A stretch of DNA of 10,138 bases from JBEKZQ01 sp049509675 (GCA_049509675.1 JBEKZQ010000227.1:1-10138), one strand, 5' to 3'. Positions 1-6,491 are shown, counted from the first letter of the stretch. Notes: generated by a model from the sequence alone, not told the origin. Numbers and translations: made by a program.

Positions 1-1019
1 AGAGCGACGGCGTCCGGGCGCTCAGGAAGCGCGGCGACATAATCCGTGCGACCCAGGCCAAGTACGGCATCTCGCCGGAAGTCTCGGTGCTCGATCCGGC
101 GACCAAGACCATCGAGCCGGGGCATCCCTACGCCTATTCCGATCCGCGCGGCAAGGCCGTCTGGAAGTCGCTCTTTGCCGAGCTGCGCAAACGCCTGGCC
201 GAGCGGGGCCTTGAAAGAGCCATGATGGTAGGCGTGGTCTGCGATACGTGGCCGACCAACGAGCAGGTGGCGGCCATCAACGAGGCGTCCGGTAACTTGC
301 CCTGGGTCGTCCACAGTCATGGCGGCAGCGGGCCCAAACCCCTGGGCTACGCGGCCAACGTCTTTTACGTGAATTATCTTGCCGACTCGCCGAAGGACCG
401 CGTCTACGGCTGGAAGCGCCCGGAACTGCTCGTCGAATATCGCCGCAACGAGGACCTCAACATCTGGCCCGCCGCGACGGTGCGGAGCTTCCTGGAGTTG
501 AACATCACGGGAACGCAGCGCGGCGTGGGCCGCATCGGCGCCGACTTCTGGCCGGTCTTCCGCGACAATCGCGGCCAACGGAAGGGCCGAGTCTGGGAAC
601 GTTACCCGCAAAGCCAGTGGCGGAACCTCGACCTGTGCAGCTACGTCCTGGCGCCGGGTCCCGCCGGCCCGGTGGCCACCAACCGATACGAGTTCCTCCG
701 GGAGGGCTTGGAAGAGTGTGAGGCCCGCATCGTCCTCGAATGTGCCCTGACGGACGAGTCGCTCAAAGAGAAGCTCGGTCCCGACCTGACCAAACGCTGC
801 GAGGTCTTGCTGGAGGAGCGTTCGCGGGCCATGATTGCCGGAACTGCCTGCCTGAACGTCGGCGGCCTGCGGGTGATCACCCAGCCTACGACCTACTGGC
901 TCAACCAGCCCGCCGGCAACGCCTGGTTTCTCAGCTCCGGCTGGCAGGCGCGGCGGGCGAGGCTCTTCGCCCTGGCCGGCGAGGTCGCCGCCAAGACCGG
1001 CGGCCAGGCAGATCAGTAG
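1..1019 (+). CDS. Glycoside hydrolase-like protein (DUF4091/GH123-like C-terminal part), 5' end outside window
   Basis: The reading frame is open from the left edge to the TAG at 1017-1019 (about 338 codons), so the start lies upstream and the GTG at 87 is not needed as a start. The visible part looks like the second half of a TIM-barrel glycosidase-type protein: an early helix-rich stretch (AVWKSLFAELRKRLAERGL), a strand followed by CDTWPTNEQ, then HSHGG, later GADFWPVF, and near the end TNRYEFLREGLEECEARI. That last motif is typical of DUF4091/GH123-like proteins, where it reads 'RxExLREGlEDYE' and lies in the C-terminal helical region. This suggests a hydrolase of complex glycans, probably exported, although the N-terminus that would carry a signal peptide is not visible. 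The family assignment is from motif memory, so the substrate is unknown. It converges on the small minus-strand gene at 1171-1491 with a 151-bp gap. Confidence 0.75.
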   Translation, partial: SDGVRALRKRGDIIRATQAKYGISPEVSVLDPATKTIEPGHPYAYSDPRGKAVWKSLFAELRKRLAERGLERAMMVGVVCDTWPTNEQVAAINEASGNLPWVVHSHGGSGPKPLGYAANVFYVNYLADSPKDRVYGWKRPELLVEYRRNEDLNIWPAATVRSFLELNITGTQRGVGRIGADFWPVFRDNRGQRKGRVWERYPQSQWRNLDLCSYVLAPGPAGPVATNRYEFLREGLEECEARIVLECALTDESLKEKLGPDLTKRCEVLLEERSRAMIAGTACLNVGGLRVITQPTTYWLNQPAGNAWFLSSGWQARRARLFALAGEVAAKTGGQADQ

Positions 1020-1170
1020 GACGCGTTGGAAAGCTCGCGAATGGTCAAGAAACTCTGTCCTGGTCCAGGAACTCTTTGCAACCGACGTGACGGGCAGTCG
1101 CACCCCACGCTACGGTGCAAAAGATGCGATCGAATTGCTTGTCTTGAGCGCCCTCTCGTCGGCGTCTTCG

Positions 1171-1491
1171 CTACGGCGTGGTGCGAGGCTGCAGCAACTT
1201 GAACGCCGCGTAATCGGCCCGCGCGGCCGAGTCCAATGGCCGGCCGTCTTTTCGGCACCACTCGAGCAACTCGTCGACGCCCACGTCCACCTTTCTTACG
1301 GGCACGCCCCGGGCGGAGAAATCCAGAACGGCTCGCTGCGCGTTCTGGAGCCACTCGGCATGGGTTGGTTCGAGGTCTTCACGATCGACGGAGACAGCCA
1401 ACAATTGCGGCCACTCCTCCTCACGATACCAGGCAATGCCGCAGACCACGCTCTGCGACACAGGTTTCTTGGGTTTCTTCTTGTGTGCCAT
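1171..1491 (-). CDS. Conserved-looking small protein of unknown function (106 aa)
   Basis: An uninterrupted minus-strand frame runs from ATG (complement of 1489-1491) to TAG (complement of 1171-1173). The product begins with a lysine-rich tail (MAHKKKPKKP), followed by a compact globular stretch with VVCGIAWYREEEWPQLL, several acidic helices, ELLEWC and RADYAAFKLL at the end. It has no signal peptide, membrane segment or catalytic motif that I recognise. The charge pattern, tryptophan spacing and lack of low complexity look like a real protein, and I have an impression of similar short proteins in Planctomycetota, but I cannot name a family. No good ribosome-binding site precedes the ATG. The start lies only 8 nt from a CRISPR-repeat-like sequence (1499-1540), so its promoter region overlaps the remains of that locus. 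A function linked to CRISPR is possible but nothing in the sequence shows it. Confidence 0.6.
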   Translation of the reverse strand: MAHKKKPKKPVSQSVVCGIAWYREEEWPQLLAVSVDREDLEPTHAEWLQNAQRAVLDFSARGVPVRKVDVGVDELLEWCRKDGRPLDSAARADYAAFKLLQPRTTP

Positions 1492-1498
1492 TCTGCTT

Positions 1499-1540
1499 GT
1501 TACGGAAAGACTCCCAGGCCGGGATCGGATACACTGCTAG
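1499..1540 (+). CRISPR. Single degenerate CRISPR-repeat-like copy (relic)
   Basis: This stretch begins GTTACGGAAAG, continues through CAGGCC and ends GGATCGGATACACTGCTAG. It is a direct imperfect copy of 1664-1706: 10/11 matches at the left end, a central block differing by substitutions and a 3-nt length change, then CAGGCC plus 14/15 matches. Both copies carry an imperfect internal dyad and a GTT 5' end, as type II CRISPR repeats often do. Because the other copy is read on the minus strand as the anti-repeat of a tracrRNA-like gene, this copy is the expected partner repeat. Only one copy is present and no spacer array is visible, so if it is CRISPR-derived it is the last remnant of an array whose left part has been replaced by the 1171-1491 gene. 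It could instead be a simple duplication. Confidence 0.5.
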
Positions 1541-1577
1541 TTGCCGACCCCACCGCATGGGTGCTTGGCAAACCATG

Positions 1578-1614
1578 AAAAAACCGTAGAACATGGGTTG
1601 CATGCACTACGGTT
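1578..1614 (-). terminator. Rho-independent terminator of the tracrRNA-like gene
   Basis: On the minus strand the 8-bp stem AACCGTAG / CTACGGTT (complements of 1607-1614 and 1582-1589) encloses a 17-nt loop and runs directly into six T residues (complement of 1578-1583; the first two belong to the stem). The loop contains TGCATGCA, which could extend or rearrange the fold. On the plus strand the same hairpin lacks a T run, so the terminator is directional and ends the small RNA, not a plus-strand transcript. Confidence 0.65.
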
Positions 1615-1706
1615 GGTCGTCCCTTGCGGGACAGATGCCTGCGAGTAAGCTTTCGCTTCCCTTGTTGCGGAAAGTGTTACCACAGGCCAGGATCGGATAC
1701 ACTAGC
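1578..1706 (-). ncRNA. Candidate tracrRNA of a type II CRISPR-Cas system
   Basis: Read on the minus strand, a predicted transcript starting near 1706 contains the following in order. First is an anti-repeat (1706-1664) that pairs with the repeat-like copy at 1499-1540 through a perfect 14-bp helix, a G-U pair, CAGGCC, a central bulge, and CUUUCC plus a nearly complete end helix. Next is a small hairpin AAGC-GAAA-GCUU with a GNRA tetraloop (complement of 1647-1658). Then comes a hairpin GUCCC-GCAA-GGGAC (complement of 1619-1632). Last is a terminator hairpin with an 8-bp stem followed by a U run (1614-1578). This order (anti-repeat, nexus-like hairpin, hairpin, intrinsic terminator) is the standard tracrRNA plan, in which the RNA pairs with pre-crRNA for RNase III processing and binds Cas9. 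It sits upstream of and divergent from a cas9-like remnant. Individual folds are by eye, with no covariance test. Confidence 0.62.
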
Positions 1707-1711
1707 AGCCA

Positions 1712-1739
1712 AATATACTCGAATTGCAGAATCTGTCAA
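1712..1739 (-). promoter_or_regulatory. Sigma70-type promoter for the tracrRNA-like gene
   Basis: On the minus strand a perfect -35 box TTGACA (complement of 1734-1739) is followed after 16 nt by TATATT (complement of 1712-1717), a 5/6 match to TATAAT. The expected transcription start, 6-8 nt downstream, falls at about 1704-1706, exactly where the anti-repeat begins. This is one of the best promoter matches in the window. It lies in the 75-bp gap before the cas9-like ORF and points away from it. Confidence 0.65.
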
Positions 1740-1784
1740 CCGGTTATCCGCTTTTCTTGACGAAGGTGAAGCGGGAGGAAGTTC

Positions 1785-1988
1785 ATGGCGAAGAAAATCC
1801 AGCATATTCTCGGCATCGACATTGGGACGGAGTCGGTGGGATCGGCTTGGGTCGATATGAAGGCGGAGGACTTCGACTTTGCCGTGAAGCGATTCTTGCT
1901 TCGTAGCGACTTGGCGAACACGACCACCGCCGTATTCCGTGCCGTCGGCGTCGCGATTCCACCGAGCGTGCAGAAAACCGAGGAGTAA
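1785..1988 (+). pseudogene. cas9: N-terminal remnant of cas9 (RuvC-I motif), truncated
   Basis: A strong ribosome-binding site (GGAGG at 1774-1778) precedes ATG at 1785. The 67-residue product starts MAKKIQHILGIDIGTESVGS, followed by AWVD. The pattern hydrophobic-G-hydrophobic-D-I-G-x-x-S-V-G-x-A-hydrophobic is the RuvC-I motif that opens Cas9 proteins, with the catalytic aspartate at residue 12. Cas9 is an RNA-guided DNA nuclease of about 1000-1600 residues, so more than 90% is missing: no bridge helix, HNH, RuvC-II/III or PAM-interacting parts follow. Beyond about residue 28 the similarity fades, and a TAA stops the frame at 1986-1988. Other actin-like/RNase H-fold starts (sugar kinases, Hsp70) share DxG motifs, but the SVG-A-W pattern at the extreme N-terminus and the adjacent tracrRNA-like gene favour Cas9. 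The product cannot be an active nuclease. Confidence 0.58.
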
Positions 1989-2084
1989 GGGCGATACCCC
2001 CCTTATGCCGACAGGCGCATGGTGCCAAGCCGTAATTGCGCCGACGTAACCTCTTGTGGAAGCGATAGATACGAAATCAGACTG

Positions 2085-2114
2085 TTGAAGACGAGCCAAA
2101 GGGCCATGTATCTT
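2085..2114 (+). promoter_or_regulatory. Possible promoter for the heparinase-like gene
   Basis: TTGAAG (2085-2090) and TATCTT (2109-2114) are separated by 18 nt, and the pair lies 44 nt upstream of the ATG at 2159. Each box matches the sigma70 consensus at four positions. It is the only plausible pair I saw in the 170-bp gap between the cas9 stub and this gene, and one this weak may occur by chance. Confidence 0.28.
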
Positions 2115-2158
2115 GAACACATAGCATCTGTCGAAATGCAAGGCGCAGGAGAATTCGC

Positions 2159-4741
2159 ATGAAATCGCTCATGGTGGCGGCAGCGGCCGTCTGTTGTGTG
2201 GTTGCCGCGGCCGCGGCGCAAGACGTATCTCGGTGCAAGGGTGAGCAGCTTGCCGCCCGCCCGCAAGCCGCTTCCGCAAGAGAGTCTCACCCCATCCTTC
2301 TGTTGCGCCCTGACCAGGTGGAGCTCTACAGACCGCGAATTTTCGGCCTGCCCGAGAGGACTAAGACCTTCGGCTTGACCACCGACGTCGTGCTGGCGGC
2401 GCTGATCGACTACCTCAGGGGAAGACGCTGCGAGGAAGCGGTCAAGTACGTCAAGGATGCCTTAGGCTCCAAGGATCCCGGGAGGATCGCTAATGCGGTG
2501 CTCGTCTATGACGTCCAGTATCCGTTTCTGACTCCAAGCGAGCGGACATCCTTCCGTGAACAGTTTCTGGCGTGGGTCGAGCCTATCTATCAAGACTCGC
2601 TCAACTCGAAGCACTGGATGTTCACCCGTCGTTCGGTGAATAACTGGACCTACGGCTACGGGGGAATGCCCTTGCAGAACCTTCTCTTCATCGGCCTTGC
2701 CTTTCCCGACCATCCTCGCTCGGCCCTCTATGTTGCCCGCGGAAAGGAGCTTCTCACTTGGGTCCTGGAGGGTGGTCCCAACAACGGCGTGTGGAACGAG
2801 AACCGCCAAGAGTTCGACGTCTACCCGACCAAGGTCGACCTGATCGACGAGAGCGTAGGAGGCCCGCCGGTCTATGGACTGGGCGGGTTGGACAATCTCC
2901 TCCTCATCATGCACGTCCTGGACAACGCCACGGACTACCGCCCCTTCGAGAAGTTCGGTCGCATGATGCACTCCGAGGGCCGCTACTGGACCTACAACCT
3001 GGGCTACAAGGAGGCGATCCATCACCGCAGAAACAATAGCTGTTTGGCCAGCTACATGGCCGCGGTGGGGCACGGGCGCTACGACCCCCTGTCGAAGTTC
3101 TGGCTCAACAACCATCAGTTCTTGTATTTGGCTTTGCGATACAACGATCCCGTGCTCGCCTGGCACCACTATGCAAACCCCGGGAGCATCGATTCACCCG
3201 GCAATCGCCAGTTCATCGAGAACGGACTGTGGTCGGTCGCGTCGTTCGCCGACCAGCGTGTTTCCTGGGATCTATGGACCTTCTTGAGCTGGGGCAAGGT
3301 CGCTCCGAAGAGTCCCGCCGAGGCTGGTTGGCCGCTCACCGAGTTCTGGCCCAACGCGGGGGCCTTCTTCATCCGCAAGAGCTGGACGCGGACCGCACGC
3401 CTGGCGAAAGATGGGGAGAAAACGGGCGTGATTTGGGGCTGGGCCGGACCGGGCGGCTCGAAGGACCGGGTGTGCTTCGGCACCCTCCGCTACGACGCCG
3501 ACGACCACGAAATCTTGAGTTGCGCGCCCTTCGGAGGCAGCGGAGGCGCATCGCCGAACCTACTCAAAGGCCTCCATCCGGCCCTGCAGAACGTGCTCAT
3601 CGTAGACGGCGTGGGACAACAGTGGTTCGACTCCATCCCGATCCAACGGCTCCGCCACGGCGTCACCAAGCGGCTCGGGCCCGACACGTTCTTGATGGAC
3701 ATGAGTCCACAGGACACGCCCGACTTCCGTTCGCAGTACGCACACATTCCAGTGGGAGGAGTCTACTGGACTCGAAAAGTCCACTACGATAGGGAAAAGG
3801 ACATCCTGTGGATCAAAGACGTTGCTTCCACAGGCGACAAGAAGTCGCACCGCTTGCGTTTCAACTGGATCAGCCCCGAGCTGGAGGTCCTGAACGCGGC
3901 AACCGTGAAACTCTCGGGTGGATACACGCTGGTGGGAAAATCGCTTGATTTGCAGGCCGCGCTCACTTCGGAGCTGCACACGCATCGCGAAGCGTACGAG
4001 GAATTTCAGGCGATGTTGAAGAAGGACGCGAGCCTCGAGCAATACAAGAAAGACGCCGAGGGCTACATCTGGAAATCGGTCTACTCGGGCGTTGACGCCC
4101 CCGCGGCGGAGATCGTGTGGGCAATTGGAAAGGATCCGATAGCGTTGAGGGCCTACATGGACGAACACGGTAAGGACGAACAGCCGCGAGCAATTGAGGC
4201 GGTCGGACGCGAGGTTCGCGCCGACAGGCCAGTCCTTGCGGGCGCCGGCCTGTTTTTCCGCGAGGACCGGCGCGAAACGTCGCCGGAAACTCCGATCCGC
4301 CAGGCTCACGTCGCCAATTCAGACCTTGTTCTGACGCTGCACGGTCCGGGACGGTCTGGCATCAAGAAGAGTCACCACACGCAGCCGGCCGATGATCCGT
4401 ATTACGTATGGTCGGGCACCGCGGACGGAAATTGGGCGATCAGCCTTCGCCATCGGTCGGGACCAGCGGATCTCAGCGGCGCGGCGAAGATCCGTTGGAG
4501 AAGCAAGCAATCGGGATTCCGTCAACTGCGGGTAATCCTGAAGCTGGCTGACGGCGCCTGGCTGGTCAGCGATCAGTCGGACGGGGAACTTGCATTCTCG
4601 CCGGCCTGTCCGACATGTAAATTCTCGCAGACAGTCTTGCTTCGGCAGCCACATGGGACGGCTGTGCTGGCCCAGCGATTGTTTACAGCCCTTCTGGGTG
4701 GACATCTCGCCACGATTTCCACTGCAATACAACTGCGATGA
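2159..4741 (+). CDS. Secreted heparinase II/III-like polysaccharide lyase (860 aa), 3' end altered
   Basis: The ATG at 2159 is preceded by AGGAGA (2147-2152) at good spacing. Residues 1-20 are a classic signal peptide (MKSLMVAAAAVCCVVAAAAA, then QDVS), so the enzyme is exported. Residues ~60-390 are helix-rich with repeated aromatic motifs such as NNWTYGYGG (from residue 161) and WNENRQEF, fitting the alpha/alpha toroid of heparinase II/III lyases. From about 396 the sequence turns to beta-sandwich style: FWPNAGAFFIRKSW, DADDHEIL (from 446, at the place where the family usually has HGHxD) and QNVLIVDGVGQ (from 477, matching the family's HNTVxVDGxGQ). These lyases cleave uronic-acid-containing glycans by beta-elimination; the substrate here is unknown. 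Residues ~770-808 (IRWRSKQSGFRQLRVILKLADG) begin a conserved tail that appears to stop short, and the last ~50 residues do not look related. No partner gene is obviously co-transcribed. Confidence 0.8.
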   Translation: MKSLMVAAAAVCCVVAAAAAQDVSRCKGEQLAARPQAASARESHPILLLRPDQVELYRPRIFGLPERTKTFGLTTDVVLAALIDYLRGRRCEEAVKYVKDALGSKDPGRIANAVLVYDVQYPFLTPSERTSFREQFLAWVEPIYQDSLNSKHWMFTRRSVNNWTYGYGGMPLQNLLFIGLAFPDHPRSALYVARGKELLTWVLEGGPNNGVWNENRQEFDVYPTKVDLIDESVGGPPVYGLGGLDNLLLIMHVLDNATDYRPFEKFGRMMHSEGRYWTYNLGYKEAIHHRRNNSCLASYMAAVGHGRYDPLSKFWLNNHQFLYLALRYNDPVLAWHHYANPGSIDSPGNRQFIENGLWSVASFADQRVSWDLWTFLSWGKVAPKSPAEAGWPLTEFWPNAGAFFIRKSWTRTARLAKDGEKTGVIWGWAGPGGSKDRVCFGTLRYDADDHEILSCAPFGGSGGASPNLLKGLHPALQNVLIVDGVGQQWFDSIPIQRLRHGVTKRLGPDTFLMDMSPQDTPDFRSQYAHIPVGGVYWTRKVHYDREKDILWIKDVASTGDKKSHRLRFNWISPELEVLNAATVKLSGGYTLVGKSLDLQAALTSELHTHREAYEEFQAMLKKDASLEQYKKDAEGYIWKSVYSGVDAPAAEIVWAIGKDPIALRAYMDEHGKDEQPRAIEAVGREVRADRPVLAGAGLFFREDRRETSPETPIRQAHVANSDLVLTLHGPGRSGIKKSHHTQPADDPYYVWSGTADGNWAISLRHRSGPADLSGAAKIRWRSKQSGFRQLRVILKLADGAWLVSDQSDGELAFSPACPTCKFSQTVLLRQPHGTAVLAQRLFTALLGGHLATISTAIQLR

Positions 4742-4936
4742 CAACCAGAGGCGAGATCCCGGCGAAACCAGGAGCTAAGGCTGCCGGGCTTGCCCCTGGG
4801 TGCCGGTCAGCACGTCGCGTACCGTCACTACCCATCGCTGCAGGCCCTCCATTTCGGACAACTCGCAGGCAAGTATTGCGCGGCGAACTCGCCCAAATAC
4901 GTCAAGGGAACTGGCGTTCTCGCCGTGCGGCCATAG
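4742..4936 (+). other. Coding-like tail in the same frame after the lyase stop (unassigned)
   Basis: The frame of the lyase gene stays open from its TGA (4739-4741) to TAG at 4934-4936. From about 4793 the translation has normal protein composition (PLGAGQHVAYRHYPSLQALH, then FGQLAGKYCAANSPKYV, ending LAVRP). No start codon with a ribosome-binding site precedes it, so it is not an independent gene as it stands. It may be the C-terminal end of a different, lost gene whose remainder was removed when the lyase 3' end was rearranged. I recognise no family. A chance open frame in GC-rich DNA is the main alternative. Confidence 0.25.
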
Positions 4937-4972
4937 TTTATTCGTTCCTGAAATGCTTACGAGGAGCCTCCC

Positions 4973-5642
4973 ATGAGATTCAAGCACCTTGCCCTTCTGC
5001 TGCGGTTCATCGCCATTCCGCTATTATCGATCCTGGCTGGTCTGCCCCCGGCAACGGCTGGGCAACCGGCGACGCTCGACAACGGGGTGATCCGAGCCAT
5101 GCTGAATGACGGCGCGCTGGTCCGGCTGGAGAACACCGTCTGGAAGCGGGCCATTGAAATCGCCGACGACTCGACTTGCCTCAACTTGGATGGGAAGCCG
5201 CTTGCGTTGCGAGGGCTGAAGCCGACCGGCTGCCGGCGGCAGGCGGAGAGCGTCGTTTATCGTTTTGCGGCCGGAGACAAGGAAGTGGAGGTCATCTATG
5301 AACTAAAGGCCGGCTGGCACTTCTTGTCCGATCCCGGGGTCGATTCAGGAAATCCTCGACTACGCGAAGTCGAAGAACGTCAGGCTCGTCGCGTACGCCT
5401 ATCCCACGCTGGGTTGGAAGCAGAATCCCGAGTGGACCGACTGGTGCCGCGGACAAGCCGGGGGCTACGTCGGCGTCGACACGGGCGTGCGGAGCTTTCA
5501 GGATTGGCTCGTTGATCGCCTGACCGCTTTTCGGCGGCGGACCGGCGTCAGCGGCTACAGCTTCGATCACTGGTGGATCGCCTACGAGCCGAACAAGGAT
5601 GGTTTCAAGCCGACGAGCAAGTACGCCCAATGGTACGGCTGG
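4973..5642 (+). pseudogene. Secreted glycosidase-like gene, internally deleted and frameshifted
   Basis: ATG at 4973 follows GAGGAG (4961-4966). Residues 1-29 are a signal peptide with a long hydrophobic core. Residues ~30-118 (TLDNGVIRAMLNDGALVRLE ... VIYELKAGWHFLS) look like the N-terminal beta-sandwich seen before many glycosidase barrels. At about 5328-5342 this frame loses sense, and a different frame takes over with good barrel-like coding: IQEILDYAKSKNVRLVAYAY, then WKQNPEWTDWC, TGVSGYSFDHWWIAYEPN and KYAQWYGW, ending at about 5642. In an intact protein several hundred residues would normally separate a sandwich domain from a late barrel segment, so I infer a deletion plus frameshift and a missing 3' end. 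The in-frame product would read 180 residues with a nonsense arginine-rich tail. Family and substrate are unassigned. The 3' fragment meets an antisense DUF6288 remnant at about 5640. Confidence 0.6.
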
Positions 5643-6400
5643 GCGGAGCGTTTGCGCACAGCGGGCGACCAGCTGGAAAGGCCTTTGAAGAGATCCTCGG
5701 TACTCCGGCGCTCATGGCAGGTCTTCTCGGTCCAGAACGTGAAGTCGCGCCCGGCGGCGATCGTCTCGGCCACCTTCTCGGGCGAAAGCGCGGGAACGCT
5801 GGGCGGCTTGCGACCGGTTACGATAGTGCGACGAAACGGCACCGCGTACGCTAACAGGAAGGCGCCCGTACAGTCCCAGCCGCCATGACTGCCCGAGTCG
5901 CCCGGCACTTCCTGATAGACAAAACGGCCGTCCCAACCGCGGGCCAGTTCGTAATACCAGTCAGTCTCCTTGATGCACGCGCCGGCAGCCAGCGGTCCGC
6001 AACGGGAAACGCCCGGCATGGCCCAGAGAACATTGAAGAAGTTGCCGGTGTGCCCGCTCTCGCGCTCGGCATAAGCAGCCGTGCCCATGCGCGAGAAGAA
6101 GGTCGCAGCCTCGCCGTCGCCAAGCAGGTCGAAGAGCACCGCCGCGCTGGAGCATTTTCCGTTGTCCTCGTGCCACGGCCAGGTCAGAGAACAATCGCAT
6201 TTCTCCCAACGAATGCCGCAACTCCCGCAACGGTGCCACGGCCGGCCAGGTCCTTGCCACCTGGCGGAATATATCGTCGTCCAACGCCAACTCGCCGGAG
6301 TCCAGCCGCGGCCACGGGATACCCTCGCGCGACAGCGGCCCGCAAACGTCTCCCATCTTGCCAAGAAAAAGCCCGGGCCGCAACTGGCGAGCGAGGTAAA
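5641..6400 (-). pseudogene. DUF6288-family protein remnant, truncated and frameshifted
   Basis: On the minus strand, coding from about 6400 reads GLFLGKMGDV, EGIPWPRLDSGELALDDDIF and APLRE. It then changes frame and continues from about 6172 with HEDNGKCSSAAVLFDLLGDG, AERESGHTGNFFNVLWAMPG, KETDWYYELARGWDG, GGWDCTGAFLLAYA and finally SSWSPAVRKRSAQ at 5641. The GHTGN, WYY-x-L-x-R-x-x-DG and D-x-TGA-x-LLA motifs are characteristic of DUF6288 proteins, which are large exported helical proteins of unknown function common in PVC bacteria. One extra base at about 6173-6174 explains the main shift (DLAV then HEDNGK). A short stretch encoding FVGRNAIV (about 6192-6215) lies in the third frame, implying two more compensating indels. 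Both ends of the gene are missing, and no start or stop belongs to it. It is certainly not functional unless the indels are sequencing errors. Confidence 0.62.
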
Positions 6401-6462
6401 TCGGTGATGTCCTCCCGCATTTTTCCACAAAAACGTTCCACCGAAACTCAAGAACCTCTTGC

Positions 6463-6491
6463 TTGACCGTCTCTGTCAAGCAACATAAACT
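6463..6491 (+). promoter_or_regulatory. Possible promoter for the transglutaminase-like gene
   Basis: TTGACC (6463-6468), a 5/6 match to the -35 consensus, is followed after 17 nt by TAAACT (6486-6491), a 4/6 match to the -10 box. A predicted start near 6498 would leave a 40-nt leader before the ribosome-binding site (AAAGGGAG, 6526-6533). The local drop in GC content supports a promoter here. Confidence 0.35.

Noticed and set aside
1564..1571. TTGCC...GGCAA inverted repeat at 1541-1571 as part of a plus-strand RNA
   Set aside because: It could extend a plus-strand reading from the left repeat copy, but no plus-strand promoter or terminator supports such an RNA, whereas the minus strand has both.
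1087..1578. 163-codon plus-strand frame opposite the 106-aa gene
   Set aside because: The minus-strand product has a plausible fold-like composition, while this frame would run across the repeat copy and lacks a start signal.
1499..1706. The two direct copies as duplicated promoters
   Set aside because: Neither copy contains a correctly spaced -35/-10 pair; the real promoter lies outside the right copy at 1712-1739.
1677..2141. 154-codon minus-strand frame covering the cas9 stub and tracrRNA promoter
   Set aside because: No ribosome-binding site, no motif, and it overlaps the strong promoter and the anti-repeat, which explain the region better.
3560..4309. Minus-strand 249-codon frame (and another at 2462-3169) within the lyase gene
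   Set aside because: Antisense to a gene with signal peptide, ribosome-binding site and family motifs; composition is not protein-like.
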